A stretch of DNA of 64,000 nt from Cavia porcellus (Eukaryota; Chordata; Mammalia; Rodentia; Caviidae). The notes beneath the pieces were generated by a model. That model ran no database searches and had not been told where the DNA came from. It worked only from the letters and a program-made list of their open reading frames with translations. The stretch covers positions 248,001 to 312,000 of the forward strand of contig NW_026947630.1 of NCBI RefSeq assembly GCF_034190915.1, written 5' to 3'. Below, one piece after another: positions 1-13,933 of the stretch (its first letter is position 1; each line of letters opens with the position of its first letter). The position numbers and the translations under genes were made by a program.

Positions 1-52
1 AACGCTAACCCCAACCCTCTAAACCTAACCATAAACATAACTCTAACCCAAA

Positions 53-273
53 ACATCCAACCCTCTAACCCTAACAATAACCCTAACCCTAATACTAACC
101 ATAACACTAACACTAACACTAACCCAAATCCTAAACCTCAGACTTGCCCTAAACCTAAACCTAACCCTAACACTAACCCTAACACTCTAACCCTAACACT
201 AACTCTAACCCTAAACCTAACCTAAACCTAACCCTAACCCTAACACTAACATAACCCTAACCCTAAACCTAAA

Positions 274-315
<42 letters not shown>

Positions 316-1058
316 CCCTGAAACTAACCCTAAATCTAACCCGAAGCCGAACCCTATCAATAGCCCTAACGCTCTATCCCTAACACTAATACTAACACTC
401 AAACCATAACAGTAACCCTAGCCGTAAGCCTCTAATCCTAACCTTAACCCTAACCCTAACCCTAACCCTCTAACTCTCTAAACATAACCCTAACACTTAC
501 CCTCTAAAGCTAACCGTAAGGCTAACCATAATCTTAAACCCTACCATCACCCAAACCTAATACTAACCCTAACCGTTACCCTAACCCTAAACCGAACCCT
601 AACACGAACCCTAAGCCTAACCCTAAACCTAAACCTAAGCCTAACCCTAACACTCACTCTAACCCTCTAACATTAAGCGTAACCCTATCCCTAACACTAT
701 CCCTCTAACGCTCTAACGCTAACACTAACACTTCCCTAAAACTAACCCTAAATTTAACACTAAACCTAGCCCTAACCCTAACTCTAAAACTAACCCTAAC
801 CATAACCCTAAACCTAACCCTAAACCCTAACCCTAACCCTAAATCTAACACTCTAACTCTAACCCTATTAATAAGCCTCTAAACCTAACTCTCTAACCCT
901 CTAACCCTAACCATAACCGTAACCCTAAAACTAACACTAAACCTAACCTCTAAACCTAATGCTAAACCTGATCCTAAGACCAAATCTAATCCTCTAAACC
1001 TAATCCTAACGCTAACCCGAACCCTCTAACTTAACCATAACCATAAACCTAACTCTAA
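53..1058 (+). repeat. Subunit S1 of unit A (short form, ~1.0 kb)
   Basis: This subunit runs from the landmark at 53 to the next at 1059. It carries the shared marker CTATTAATAAGCCTCTAAAC near 865, which recurs near 2256 in S2 and in altered form (TTATCAATAATCC) near 3659 in S3. S1 has one landmark where S2 and S3 each have two, so it looks like a copy of the ~1.4 kb subunit that lost about 0.4 kb. It also holds a segment of B-type character at 470-560 (CTCTCTAAACATAACCC followed by CTACCATCACCCAAACC) that appears many times in the B domain but once per A unit. Confidence 0.75.
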
Positions 1059-1335
1059 ACATCCAAACCTCTAACCCTAAAGCTAACCCTAACCCTAACC
1101 TTAATACTAACCGTAATGCTAAACCTTGCACTAACACTAATCCTAAACCTAAGCCTTACCCTAAACTTAACCTTAACCCTAACCCTAACCCTCTAACCCT
1201 AAGCCTAACCCTACCCAAAACCGTATCCCTCTAATGCTCTAAGCCTAACAATAACAGAAACCCTAAACCTAACCCTAAAGATAACCCTAATCCTAATACT
1301 AAACCTAACCCTAACACTAACAATAAAAACAACCA

Positions 1336-1367
<32 letters not shown>

Positions 1368-2193
1368 GACCCTAACCCTAAACCTTAACCTAAACCTTAC
1401 CCATACTCCAACCCTAACCCTAAACCTACCCTAATCTTAACACTAAATCTAACCCTAACTCTAACTCTAACTCTAAACCTAACACCTAACACTAACCCTA
1501 CCCCTAACACTAAACCTAACCCTAAACCCTAACACGAACCTTAAACCTAACCCTAACAGTAACAGAAACTCTAACTCGAACCCTAACCCTACCGTGAAAC
1601 CTAACCCTAACCCTAATCCTAACAATAACCCTATAATGCTAAACATATCCCTAACACTAACCCGAACCCTAACCCTCTAACCCTCTAACCCTAACCCCAA
1701 CCCTAAACTTAAACCTAACCCTAAAACTAACAATCTAACCCTAACTCTATCACTAAGCCTCTAGACCTGACACTCTCACCCTCCTACCCAAACCATAACC
1801 CTAACCGTAACCCTTACACTAAACGTTACCTCTAACACTAACGCTAACCCTGACACTAAGACCAATCCTAACCCTCTAAACCTAAACCTAACGCTAACCC
1901 CAACCCTCTAAACCTAACCATAACCATAACCCTAACCCAAACATCCAACCCTCTAACCCTAAATTGAACCCTAACACTAACCCTAATACTAACCATAACG
2001 CTAACCCTAAAACTAACCCTAATCCTAATGCTAAGCCTTACCCTAAATGTAACCTTAACCCTAACCCTAACCCTCTAACCCTAAGCCTAACCCTACCCCT
2101 AACTCTATCCCACTAACGCTCTAACCCTAAATCTAACACTAACCCTAACCCTATCCCTAAACCTAACCCTAAAACTAACACTAACCCTAACCA

Positions 2194-2233
<40 letters not shown>

Positions 2234-2450
2234 ATCTAACACTCTAACTCTAACCCTATTAATAAGCCTCTAAACCTAACTCTCTAACCCACTAACCCTA
2301 ACCATAACCCTAACCCTAAACCTAACACTAAACCTAACCTCTAAACCTACCGCGAACACTGACCCTAAGACAAAACCTAACCCTCTAAACCTAATCCTAA
2401 CGCTAACCCCAACCCTCTAAACTTATCCATAACCATAACCCTAACCCTAA
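1059..2450 (+). repeat. Subunit S2 of unit A (1392 bp)
   Basis: This subunit has landmarks at 1059 and 1941. Most of it aligns with the following subunit at an offset of about 1392 bp. The stretch near 1112-1290 (AAACCTTGCACTAACAC, then ACCCAAAACCGTATCC, then AATAACAGAAACCC) is matched near 2508-2690 by the same series with scattered substitutions. It contains the marker AATGCTAAACATATCCC near 1635, again present in S3 near 3027. Confidence 0.82.
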
Positions 2451-3094
2451 ACATCCAAACTTCTAACCCTAAACCTAACCCTAACACTAACCTTAATACT
2501 AACCGTAATGCTAAACCTTACACTAACACTAATCCTAAACCTAAGCCTTACACTAAACTTAACCTTAACCCTAACCCTAACCCTCTAACCCTAAGCCTAA
2601 TCCTACCCAAAACCCTATCCCTCTAACGCTCTAAGCCTAACAATAACAGAAACCCTAACACTAACCCTAAAGATAACCCTAATCCTAAGACTAACCCTAA
2701 CCCTAACACTAAGACTAAAAATAACCATAACCCTATCCCTAAACCTAAACCCTAACCATAACCCTAACACAAAACCTTAACCAAAATCTTATCCTTACTC
2801 GAACCCTAACCCTAAACCTAACCTAACCTTAACACTAAATCTAAACCTAACTTTAACTTTAACTCTAACCCTAACACCTAACACTAACACTACCCCTAAC
2901 ACTAACCCTAACCCTAAATCCTAACACGAACCTTAAACCTAACCCTAACAGTAACAGAAACTCTAACTCGAACCCTAACCGTACCGTGAACCCTAACCCT
3001 AACCCTAATCCTAACAATAACCCTCTAATGCTAAACATATCCCTAACACTAAACCGAACCCAAACCCTCTAACCCAAACCCTATCCCTAAACCT

Positions 3095-3315
3095 AACCCT
3101 AACCCTAAAGCTAATAATCTAACCATAACCTTATCCCTAAGACTCTAAACTTAACCCTCTATCCCTCTAACACTAACCATAACCCTAACCCTAATCCTAA
3201 ACCAAACCCTAACCCTAAAACTAACAATCTATACCTAACCCTATCACTAAGCCTCTAAACTTACCCTCTATCCGTCTAACACTAACCATAACCCTAACCC
3301 TAACCCTAACCCTAA
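3095..3315 (+). repeat. ~110-bp tandem duplication inside subunit S3
   Basis: CTCTAAACTTA occurs at 3143 and again at 3253, and TCTAACACTAACCATAACCC follows each (about 3166 and 3275), giving a 109-110 bp period. The two halves differ by several substitutions (CCTCTATCCCTC against CCTCTATCCGTC). The duplication is present in every A unit, so it predates the tandem amplification of the unit. Confidence 0.8.
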
Positions 3316-3499
3316 CACTAAACCTAACCTCTAACCCTAACGGTAACCCTGATCCTAAGACCAACCCTAATCCTCTAAACCTAATCCTAACGCTAACCGC
3401 AACCCTCAAAAATTAAACATAACCATAACCTTAACCCTAAATATCCAACCCTCTAACAATAAAACTAACCCTAACCCTAACAATAATACTAACCATAAC

Positions 3500-3510
3500 C
3501 CTAACCCTAA
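3500..3510. other. Deletion joint in A1 (143 bp missing)
   Basis: After CAATAATACTAACCATAA, A1 goes directly to CCCTAACCCTAACTC. All later units have 143 bp more here (about 7300-7443 in A2). The offset between A1 and A2 rises from 3796 before this point to 3939 after it. Short repeats on both sides make the exact joint ambiguous by several bases. Confidence 0.82.
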
Positions 3511-3787
3511 CTCTAACACTAACCCTGACCCTAACCTTAACATTAAAACTAACCATAACCCTAACCCTAATCCTAAACCCTATCCCTAAACCTAACCTAA
3601 ACCTAATGATAAACCTAAACCTAACCCTAACCCTAAATCTAACACTCTAACCCTAACCTTATCAATAATCCTCTAAACCTAATCCTCTAACCCTAACCAT
3701 AACCCTAAACCTAACACTAAACATAACCTCTGAAGCTAACGCTAACCCTCACCCTAAGACCAACTCTAACCCTCTAAACCTAATGCT

Positions 3788-4060
3788 AACGCTAACCCCA
3801 ACCCTCTAAACCTAACCATAAACATAACTCTAACCCAAAACATCCAACCCTCTAACCCTAACAATAACCCTAACCCTAATACTAACCATAACACTAACAC
3901 TAACACTAACCCAAATCCTAAACCTCAGACTTGCCCTAAACCTAAACCTAACCCTAACACTAACCCTAACACTCTAACCCTAACACTAACTCTAACCCTA
4001 AACCTAACCTAAACCTAACCCTAACCCTAACACTAACATAACCCTAACCCTAAACCTAAA

Positions 4061-4102
<42 letters not shown>

Positions 4103-5123
4103 CCCTGAAACTAACCCTAAATCTAACCCGAAGCCGAACCCTATCAATAGCCCTAACGCTCTATCCCTAACACTAATACTAACACTCAAACCATAACAGT
4201 AACCCTAGCCGTAAGCCTCTAATCCTAACCTTAACCCTAACCCTAACCCTAACCCTCTAACTCTCTAAACATAACCCTAACACTTACCCTCTAAAGCTAA
4301 CCGTAAGGCTAACCATAATCTTAAACCCTACCATCACCCAAACCTAATACTAACCCTAACCGTTACCCTAACCCTAAACCGAACCCTAACACGAACCCTA
4401 AGCCTAACCCTAAACCTAAACCTAAGCCTAACCCTAACACTCACTCTAACCCTCTAACATTAAGCGTAACCCTATCCCTAACACTATCCCTCTAACGCTC
4501 TAACGCTAACACTAACACTTCCCTAAAACTAACCCTAAATTTAACCCTAAACCTAGCCCTAACCCTAACTCTAAAACTAACCCTAACCATAACCCTAAAC
4601 CTAACCCTAAACCCTAACCCTAACCCTAAATCTAACACTCTAACTCTAACCCTATTAATAAGCCTCTAAACCTAACTCTCTAACCCTCTAACCCTAACCA
4701 TAACCGTAACCCTAAAACTAACACTAAACCTAACCTCTAAACCTAATGCTAAACCTGATCCTAAGACCAAATCTAATCCTCTAAACCTAATCCTAACGCT
4801 AACCCGAACCCTCTAAACTTAACCATAACCATAAACCTAACTCTAAACATCCAAACCTCTAACCCTAAAGCTAACCCTAACCCTAACCTTAATACTAACC
4901 GTAATGCTAAACCTTGCACTAACACTAATCCTAAACCTAAGCCTTACCCTAAACTTAACCTTAACCCTAACCCTAACCCTCTAACCCTAAGCCTAACCCT
5001 ACCCAAAACCGTATCCCTCTAATGCTCTAAGCCTAACAATAACAGAAACCCTAAACCTAACCCTAAAGATAACCCTAATCCTAATACTAAACCTAACCCT
5101 AACACTAACAATAAAAACAACCA

Positions 5124-5155
<32 letters not shown>

Positions 5156-5981
5156 GACCCTAACCCTAAACCTTAACCTAAACCTTACCCATACTCCAAC
5201 CCTAACCCTAAACCTACCCTAATCTTAACACTAAATCTAACCCTAACTCTAACTCTAACTCTAAACCTAACACCTAACACTAACCCTACCCCTAACACTA
5301 ACCCTAACCCTAAACCCTAACACGAACCTTAAACCTAACCCTAACAGTAACAGAAACTCTAACTCGAACCCTAACCCTACCGTGAAACCTAACCCTAACC
5401 CTAATCCTAACAATAACCCTATAATGCTAAACATATCCCTAACACTAACCCGAACCCTAACCCTCTAACCCTCTAACCCTAACCCCAACCCTAAACTTAA
5501 ACCTAACCCTAAAACTAACAATCTAACCCTAACTCTATCACTAAGCCTCTAGACCTGACACTCTCACCCTCCTACCCAAACCATAACCCTAACCGTAACC
5601 CTTACACTAAACGTTACCTCTAACACTAACGCTAACCCTGACACTAAGACCAATCCTAACCCTCTAAACCTAAACCTAACGCTAACCCCAACCCTCTAAA
5701 CCTAACCATAACCATAACCCTAACCCAAACATCCAACCCTCTAACCCTAAATTGAACCCTAACACTAACCCTAATACTAACCATAACGCTAACCCTAAAA
5801 CTAACCCTAATCCTAATGCTAAGCCTTACCCTAAATGTAACCTTAACCCTAACCCTAACCCTCTAACCCTAAGCCTAACCCTACCCCTAACTCTATCCCA
5901 CTAACGCTCTAACCCTAAATCTAACACTAACCCTAACCCTATCCCTAAACCTAACCCTAAAACTAACACTAACCCTAACCA

Positions 5982-6021
<40 letters not shown>

Positions 6022-7726
6022 ATCTAACACTCTAACTCTAACCCTATTAATAAGCCTCTAAACCTAACTCTCTAACCCACTAACCCTAACCATAACCCTA
6101 ACCCTAAACCTAACACTAAACCTAACCTCTAAACCTACCGCGAACACTGACCCTAAGACAAAACCTAACCCTCTAAACCTAATCCTAACGCTAACCCCAA
6201 CCCTCTAAACTTATCCATAACCATAACCCTAACCCTAAACATCCAAACTTCTAACCCTAAACCTAACCCTAACACTAACCTTAATACTAACCGTAATGCT
6301 AAACCTTACACTAACACTAATCCTAAACCTAAGCCTTACACTAAACTTAACCTTAACCCTAACCCTAACCCTCTAACCCTAAGCCTAATCCTACCCAAAA
6401 CCCTATCCCTCTAACGCTCTAAGCCTAACAATAACAGAAACCCTAACACTAACCCTAAAGATAACCCTAATCCTAAGACTAACCCTAACCCTAACACTAA
6501 GACTAAAAATAACCATAACCCTATCCCTAAACCTAAACCCTAACCATAACCCTAACACAAAACCTTAACCAAAATCTTATCCTTACTCGAACCCTAACCC
6601 TAAACCTAACCTAACCTTAACACTAAATCTAAACCTAACTTTAACTTTAACTCTAACCCTAACACCTAACACTAACACTACCCCTAACACTAACCCTAAC
6701 CCTAAATCCTAACACGAACCTTAAACCTAACCCTAACAGTAACAGAAACTCTAACTCGAACCCTAACCGTACCGTGAACCCTAACCCTAACCCTAATCCT
6801 AACAATAACCCTCTAATGCTAAACATATCCCTAACACTAAACCGAACCCAAACCCTCTAAGCCTCTAACCCAAACCCTATCCCTAAACCTAACCCTAACC
6901 CTAAAGCTAATAATCTAACCATAACCTTATCCCTAAGACTCTAAACTTAACCCTCTATCCCTCTAACACTAACCATAACCCTAACCCTAATCCTAAACCA
7001 AACCCTAACCCTAAAACTAACAATCTATACCTAACCCTATCACTAAGCCTCTAAACTTACCCTCTATCCGTCTAACACTAACCATAACCCTAACCCTAAC
7101 CCTAACCCTAACACTAAACCTAACCTCTAACCCTAACGGTAACCCTGATCCTAAGACCAACCCTAATCCTCTAAACCTAATCCTAACGCTAACCGCAACC
7201 CTCAAAAATTAAACATAACCATAACCTTAACCCTAAATATCCAACCCTCTAACAATAAAACTAACCCTAACCCTAACAATAATACTAACCATAATGCTAA
7301 CCTAACACTAACCCTAATCCTAAACCTCAGACTTACACTAAACCGAACATTAACCCTAACACTAACCCTCTAACCCTAAGCAGAACCCTACCCCTAACCC
7401 TGTCCCTATAATGCTCTAACCCTAACACTAACCCTAACCCTAACCCTAACTCTAACACTAACCCTGACCCTAACCTTAACATTAAAACTAACCATAACCC
7501 TAACCCTAACCCTAAACCCTATCCCTAAACCTAACCTAAACCTAATGATAAACCTAAACCTAACCCTAACCCTAAATCTAACACTCTAACCCTAACCTTA
7601 TCAATAATCCTCTAAACCTAATCCTCTAACCCTAACCATAACCCTAAACCTAACACTAAACATAACCTCTGAAGCTAACGCTAACCCTCACCCTAAGACC
7701 AACTCTAACCCTCTAAACCTAATGCT
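3788..7726 (+). repeat. Higher-order repeat unit A2 (3939 bp)
   Basis: Direct tandem copy of A1 at offset 3787-3796, then 3939 after the A1 deletion point. It contains the 143-bp block missing from A1 (about 7300-7443, including CCTCAGACTTACACTAAACC and GCAGAACCCTACCCC) and the 8-bp step near 6860. It lacks the 17-bp insertion typical of A3-A6. It shares CCGTAATGC and AACTAACCCTAAATTT with A1 and A7. Confidence 0.94.
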
Positions 7727-7999
7727 AACGCTAACCCCAACCCTCTAAACCTAACCATAAACATAACTCTAACCCTAAACATCCAACCCTCTAACCCTAA
7801 CAATAACCCTAACCCTAATACTAACCATAACACTAACACTAACACTAACCCAAATCCTAAACCTCAGACTTGCCCTAAACCTAAACCTAACCCTAACACT
7901 AACCCTAACACTCTAACCCTAACACTAACTCTAACCCTAAACCTAACCTAAACCTAACCCTAACCCTAACACTAACATAACCCTAACCCTAAACCTAAA

Positions 8000-8041
<42 letters not shown>

Positions 8042-9062
8042 CCCTGAAACTAACCCTAAATCTAACCCGAAGCCGAACCCTATCAATAGCCCTAACGCTC
8101 TATCCCTAACACTAATACTAACACTCAAACCATAACAGTAACCCTAGCCGTAAGCCTCTAATCCTAACCTTAACCCTAACCCTAACCCTAACCCTCTAAC
8201 TCTCTAAACATAACCCTAACACTTACCCTCTAAAGCTAACCGTAAGGCTAACCATAATCTTAAACCCTACCATCACCCAAACCTAATACTAACCCTAACC
8301 GTTACCCTAACCCTAAACCGAACCCTAACACGAACCCTAAGCCTAACCCTAAACCTAAACCTAACCCTAACCCTAACACTCACTCTAACCCTCTAACATT
8401 AAGCGTAACCCTATCCCTAACACTATCCCTCTAACGCTCTAACGCTAACACTAACACTTCCCTAAAACTCACCCTAAATTTAACCCTAAACCTAGCCCTA
8501 ACCCTAACTCTAAAACTAACCCTAACCATAACCCTAAACCTAACCCTAAACCCTAACCCTAACCCTAAATCTAACACTCTAACTCTAACCCTATTAATAA
8601 GCCTCTAAACCTAACTCTCTAACCCTCTAACCCTAACCATAACCGTAACCCTAAAACTAACACTAAACCTAACCTCTAAACCTAATGCTAAACCTGATCC
8701 TAAGACCAAATCTAAGCCTCTAAACCTAATCCTAACGCTAACCCGAACCCTCTAAACTTAACCATAACCATAAACCTAACTCTAAACATCCAAACCTCTA
8801 AACCTAAAGCTAACCCTAACCCTAACCTTAATACTAACCATAATGCTAAACCTTGCACTAACACTAATCCTAAACCTAAGCCTTACCCTAAACTTAACCT
8901 TAACCCTAACCCTAACCCTCTAACCCTAAGCCTAACCCTACCCAAAACCGTATCCCTCTAATGCTCTAAGCCTAACAATAACAGAAACCCTAAACCTAAC
9001 CCTAAAGATAACCCTAATCCTAATACTAAACCTAACCCTAACACTAACAATAAAAACAACCA

Positions 9063-9094
<32 letters not shown>

Positions 9095-9937
9095 GACCCT
9101 AACCCTAAACCTTAACCTAAACCTTACCCATACTCCAACCCTAACCCTAAACCTACCCTAATCTTAACACTAAATCTAACCCTAACTCTAACTCTAACTC
9201 TAAACCTAACACCTAACACTAACCCTACCCCTAACACTAACCCTAACCCTAAACCCTAACACGAACCTTAAACCTAACCCTAACAGTAACAGAAACTCTA
9301 ACTCGAACCCTAACCCTACCGTGAAACCTAACCCTAACCCTAATCCTAACAATAACCCTATAATGCTAAACATATCCCTAACACTATCCCGAACCCTAAC
9401 CCTCTAACCCTCTAACCCTAACCCCAACCCTAAACTTAAACCTAACCCTAAAACTAACAATCTAACCCTAACTCTATCACTAAGCCTCTAGACCTGACAC
9501 TCTCACCCTCCTACCCAAACCATAACCCTAACCGTAACCCTTACACTAAACGTTACCTCTAACACTAACGCTAACCCTGACACTAAGACCAATCCTAACC
9601 CTCTAAACCTAAACCTAACGCTAACCCCAACCCTCTAAACCTAACCATAACCATAACCCTAACCCAAACATCCAACCCTCTAACCCTAAATTGAACCCTA
9701 ACACTAACCCTAATACTAACCATAACGCTAACCCTAAAACTAACCCTAATCCTAATGCTAAGCCTTACCCTAAATGTAACCTTAACCCTAACCCTAACCC
9801 TCTAACCCTAAGCCTAACCCTACCCCTAACTCTATCCCTCTAACGCTCTAACCCTAAATCTAATACTAACCTAACCCTAACACTAACCCTAACCCTATCC
9901 CTAAACCTAACCCTAAAACTAACACTAACCCTAACCA

Positions 9938-9977
<40 letters not shown>

Positions 9978-11682
9978 ATCTAACACTCTAACTCTAACCC
10001 TATTAATAAGCCTCTAAACCTAACTCTCTAACCCACTAACCCTAACCATAACCCTAACCCTAAACCTAACACTAAACCTAACCTCTAAACCTACCGCGAA
10101 CACTGACCCTAAGACAAAACCTAACCCTCTAAACCTAATCCTAACGCTAACCCCAACCCTCTAAACTTATCCATAACCATAACCCTAACCCTAAACATCC
10201 AAACTTCTAACCCTAAACCTAACCCTAACACTAACCTTAATACTAACCGTAATGCTAAACCTTACACTAACACTAATCCTAAACCTAAGCCTTACACTAA
10301 ACTTAACCTTAACCCTAACCCTAACCCTCTAACCCTAAGCCTAATCCTACCCAAAACCCTATCCCTCTAACGCTCTAAGCCTAACAATAACAGAAACCCT
10401 AACACTAACCCTAAAGATAACCCTAATCCTAAGACTAACCCTAACCCTAACACTAAGACTAAAAATAACCATAACCCTATCCCTAAATCTAAACCCTAAC
10501 CATAACCCTAACACAAAACCTTAACCAAAATCTTATCCTTACTCGAACCCTAACCCTAAACCTAACCTAACCTTAACACTAAATCTAAACCTAACTTTAA
10601 CTTTAACTCTAACCCTAACACCTAACACTAACACTACCCCTAACACTAACCCTAACCCTAAATCCTAACACGAACCTTAAACCTAACCCTAACAGTAACA
10701 GAAACTCTAACTCGAACCCTAACCGTACCGTGAACCCTAACCCTAACCCTAATCCTAACAATAACCCTCTAATGCTAAACATATCCCTAACACTAAACCG
10801 AACCCAAACCCTCTAAGCCTCTAACCCAAACCCTATCCCTAAACCTAACCCTAACCCTAAAGCTAATAATCTAACCATAACCTTATCCCTAAGACTCTAA
10901 ACTTAACCCTCTATCCCTCTAACACTAACCATAACCCTAACCCTAATCCTAAACCAAACCCTAACCCTAAAACTAACAATCTATACCTAACCCTATCACT
11001 AAGCCTCTAAACTTACCCTCTATCCGTCTAACACTAACCATAACCCTAACCCTAACCCTAACCCTAACACTAAACCTAACCTCTAACCCTAACGGTAACC
11101 CTGATCCTAAGACCAACCCTAATCCTCTAAACCTAATCCTAACGCTAACCGCAACCCTCAAAAATTAAACATAACCATAACCTTAACCCTAAATATCCAA
11201 CCCTCTAACAATAAAACTAACCCTAACCCTAACAATAATACTAACCATAATGCTAACCTAACACTAACCCTAATCCTAAACCTCAGACTTACACTAAACC
11301 GAACATTAACCCTAACACTAACCCTCTAACCCTAAGCAGAACCCTACCCCTAACCCTGTCCCTATAATGCTCTAACCCTAACACTAACCCTAACCCTAAC
11401 CCTAACTCTAACACTAACCCTGACCCTAACCTTAACATTAAAACTAACCATAACCCTAACCCTAACCCTAAACCCTATCCCTAAACCTAACCTAAACCTA
11501 ATGATAAACCTAAACCTAACCCTAACCCTAAATCTAACACTCTAACCCTAACCTTATCAATAATCCTCTAAACCTAATCCTCTAACCCTAACCATAACCC
11601 TAAACCTAACACTAAACATAACCTCTGAAGCTAACGCTAACCCTCACCCTAAGACCAACTCTAACCCTCTAAACCTAATGCT
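7727..11682 (+). repeat. Higher-order repeat unit A3 (3956 bp)
   Basis: First member of the homogenised A3-A6 group. It carries a 17-bp insertion at about 9871-9887 (an extra CTAACCCTAACACTAAC), AACTCACCC in place of AACTAACCC near 8468, CCATAATGC in place of CCGTAATGC near 8838, and ACTATCCCG in place of ACTAACCCG near 9384. Private changes are TAATACTAACC just before the 17-bp insertion and CCTCTAAACCTAAAGC near 8796. Confidence 0.94.
9871..9887 (+). other. 17-bp diagnostic insertion of the A3-A6 group
   Basis: An extra CTAACCCTAACACTAAC in A3, with the equivalents in A4, A5 and A6 spaced at 3956 bp. It accounts for the full difference between 3939 and 3956 bp. A1, A2, A7 and A8 lack it; A9 and A10 have an 18-bp version. 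Seventeen bases break the hexamer phase and eighteen keep it, so the 17-bp form probably lost one C from the 18-bp form. Confidence 0.82.
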
Positions 11683-11955
11683 AACGCTAACCCCAACCCT
11701 CTAAACCTAACCATAAACATAACTCTAACCCTAAACATCCAACCCTCTAACCCTAACAATAACCCTAACCCTAATACTAACCATAACACTAACACTAACA
11801 CTAACCCAAATCCTAAACCTCAGACTTGCCCTAAACCTAAACCTAACCCTAACACTAACCCTAACACTCTAACCCTAACACTAACTCTAACCCTAAACCT
11901 AACCTAAACCTAACCCTAACCCTAACACTAACATAACCCTAACCCTAAACCTAAA

Positions 11956-11997
<42 letters not shown>

Positions 11998-13018
11998 CCC
12001 TGAAACTAACCCTAAATCTAACCCGAAGCCGAACCCTATCAATAGCCCTAACGCTCTATCCCTAACACTAATACTAACACTCAAACCATAACAGTAACCC
12101 TAGCCGTAAGCCTCTAATCCTAACCTTAACCCTAACCCTAACCCTAACCCTCTAACTCTCTAAACATAACCCTAACACTTACCCTCTAAAGCTAACCGTA
12201 AGGCTAACCATAATCTTAAACCCTACCATCACCCAAACCTAATACTAACCCTAACCGTTACCCTAACCCTAAACCGAACCCTAACACGAACCCTAAGCCT
12301 AACCCTAAACCTAAACCTAACCCTAACCCTAACACTCACTCTAACCCTCTAACATTAAGCGTAACCCTATCCCTAACACTATCCCTCTAACGCTCTAACG
12401 CTAACACTAACACTTCCCTAAAACTCACCCTAAATTTAACCCTAAACCTAGCCCTAACCCTAACTCTAAAACTAACCCTAACCATAACCCTAAACCTAAC
12501 CCTAAACCCTAACCCTAACCCTAAATCTAACACTCTAACTCTAACCCTATTAATAAGCCTCTAAACCTAACTCTCTAACCCTCTAACCCTAACCATAACC
12601 GTAACCCTAAAACTAACACTAAACCTAACCTCTAAACCTAATGCTAAACCTGATCCTAAGACCAAATCTAAGCCTCTAAACCTAATCCTAACGCTAACCC
12701 GAACCCTCTAAACTTAACCATAACCATAAACCTAACTCTAAACATCCAAACCTCTAACCCTAAAGCTAACCCTAACCCTAACCTTAATACTAACCATAAT
12801 GCTAAACCTTGCACTAACACTAATCCTAAACCTAAGCCTTACCCTAAACTTAACCTTAACCCTAACCCTAACCCTCTAACCCTAAGCCTAACCCTACCCA
12901 AAACCGTATCCCTCTAATGCTCTAAGCCTAACAATAACAGAAACCCTAAACCTAACCCTAAAGATAACCCTAATCCTAATACTAAACCTAACCCTAACAC
13001 TAACAATAAAAACAACCA

Positions 13019-13050
<32 letters not shown>

Positions 13051-13893
13051 GACCCTAACCCTAAACCTTAACCTAAACCTTACCCATACTCCAACCCTAA
13101 CCCTAAACCTACCCTAATCTTAACACTAAATCTAACCCTAACTCTAACTCTAACTCTAAACCTAACACCTAACACTAACCCTACCCCTAACACTAACCCT
13201 AACCCTAAACCCTAACACGAACCTTAAACCTAACCCTAACAGTAACAGAAACTCTAACTCGAACCCTAACCCTACCGTGAAACCTAACCCTAACCCTAAT
13301 CCTAACAATAACCCTATAATGCTAAACATATCCCTAACACTATCCCGAACCCTAACCCTCTAACCCTCTAACCCTAACCCCAACCCTAAACTTAAACCTA
13401 ACCCTAAAACTAACAATCTAACCCTAACTCTATCACTAAGCCTCTAGACCTGACACTCTCACCCTCCTACCCAAACCATAACCCTAACCGTAACCCTTAC
13501 ACTAAACGTTACCTCTAACACTAACGCTAACCCTGACACTAAGACCAATCCTAACCCTCTAAACCTAAACCTAACGCTAACCCCAACCCTCTAAACCTAA
13601 CCATAACCATAACCCTAACCCAAACATCCAACCCTCTAACCCTAAATTGAACCCTAACACTAACCCTAATACTAACCATAACGCTAACCCTAAAACTAAC
13701 CCTAATCCTAATGCTAAGCCTTACCCTAAATGTAACCTTAACCCTAACCCTAACCCTCTAACCCTAAGCCTAACCCTACCCCTAACTCTATCCCTCTAAC
13801 GCTCTAACCCTAAATCTAACACTAACCTAACCCTAACACTAACCCTAACCCTATCCCTAAACCTAACCCTAAAACTAACACTAACCCTAACCA

Positions 13894-13933
<40 letters not shown>

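Larger units (their letters stand above)
1..3787 (+). repeat. Higher-order repeat unit A1 (3787 bp)
   Basis: First copy of the A unit. The unit boundary is arbitrary and set by the window start; position 1 aligns with 3788. It is the shortest complete copy. Relative to A2 it lacks 143 bp near 3505, 8 bp (one CTCTAAGC-like step) near 3070 and 1 bp near 1030. It also has private substitutions, such as CACTAA for CCCTAA just after the AATTTAA at about 740 and ACACTAAACC near 1508. Landmark ACATCCAA (or ATATCCAA) elements lie at 53, 1059, 1941, 2451 and 3441, dividing the unit into three related subunits. Confidence 0.93.
2451..3839 (+). repeat. Subunit S3 of unit A (1389 bp here, longer in later copies)
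   Basis: Diverged copy of S2, with landmarks at 2451 and 3441. The offset to S2 is 1392 bp at the first landmark and 1500 bp at the second; the increase is explained by a ~110-bp internal tandem duplication at about 3095-3315. In unit A1 this subunit also lacks 143 bp present in A2-A9. It runs into the start of A2 because landmarks, not the arbitrary unit boundary, define it. Confidence 0.78.

Noticed and set aside
217..402. Minus-strand 61-62 residue reading frames rich in Leu-Gly and Arg-Val, repeated at every A unit
   Set aside because: TTAGGG read in phase gives Leu-Gly or Arg-Val without stops, so such frames arise by chance in any (TTAGGG)n array. Their identical copies follow from tandem duplication. 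There is no domain, no unbiased codon use and no independent evidence of a gene.
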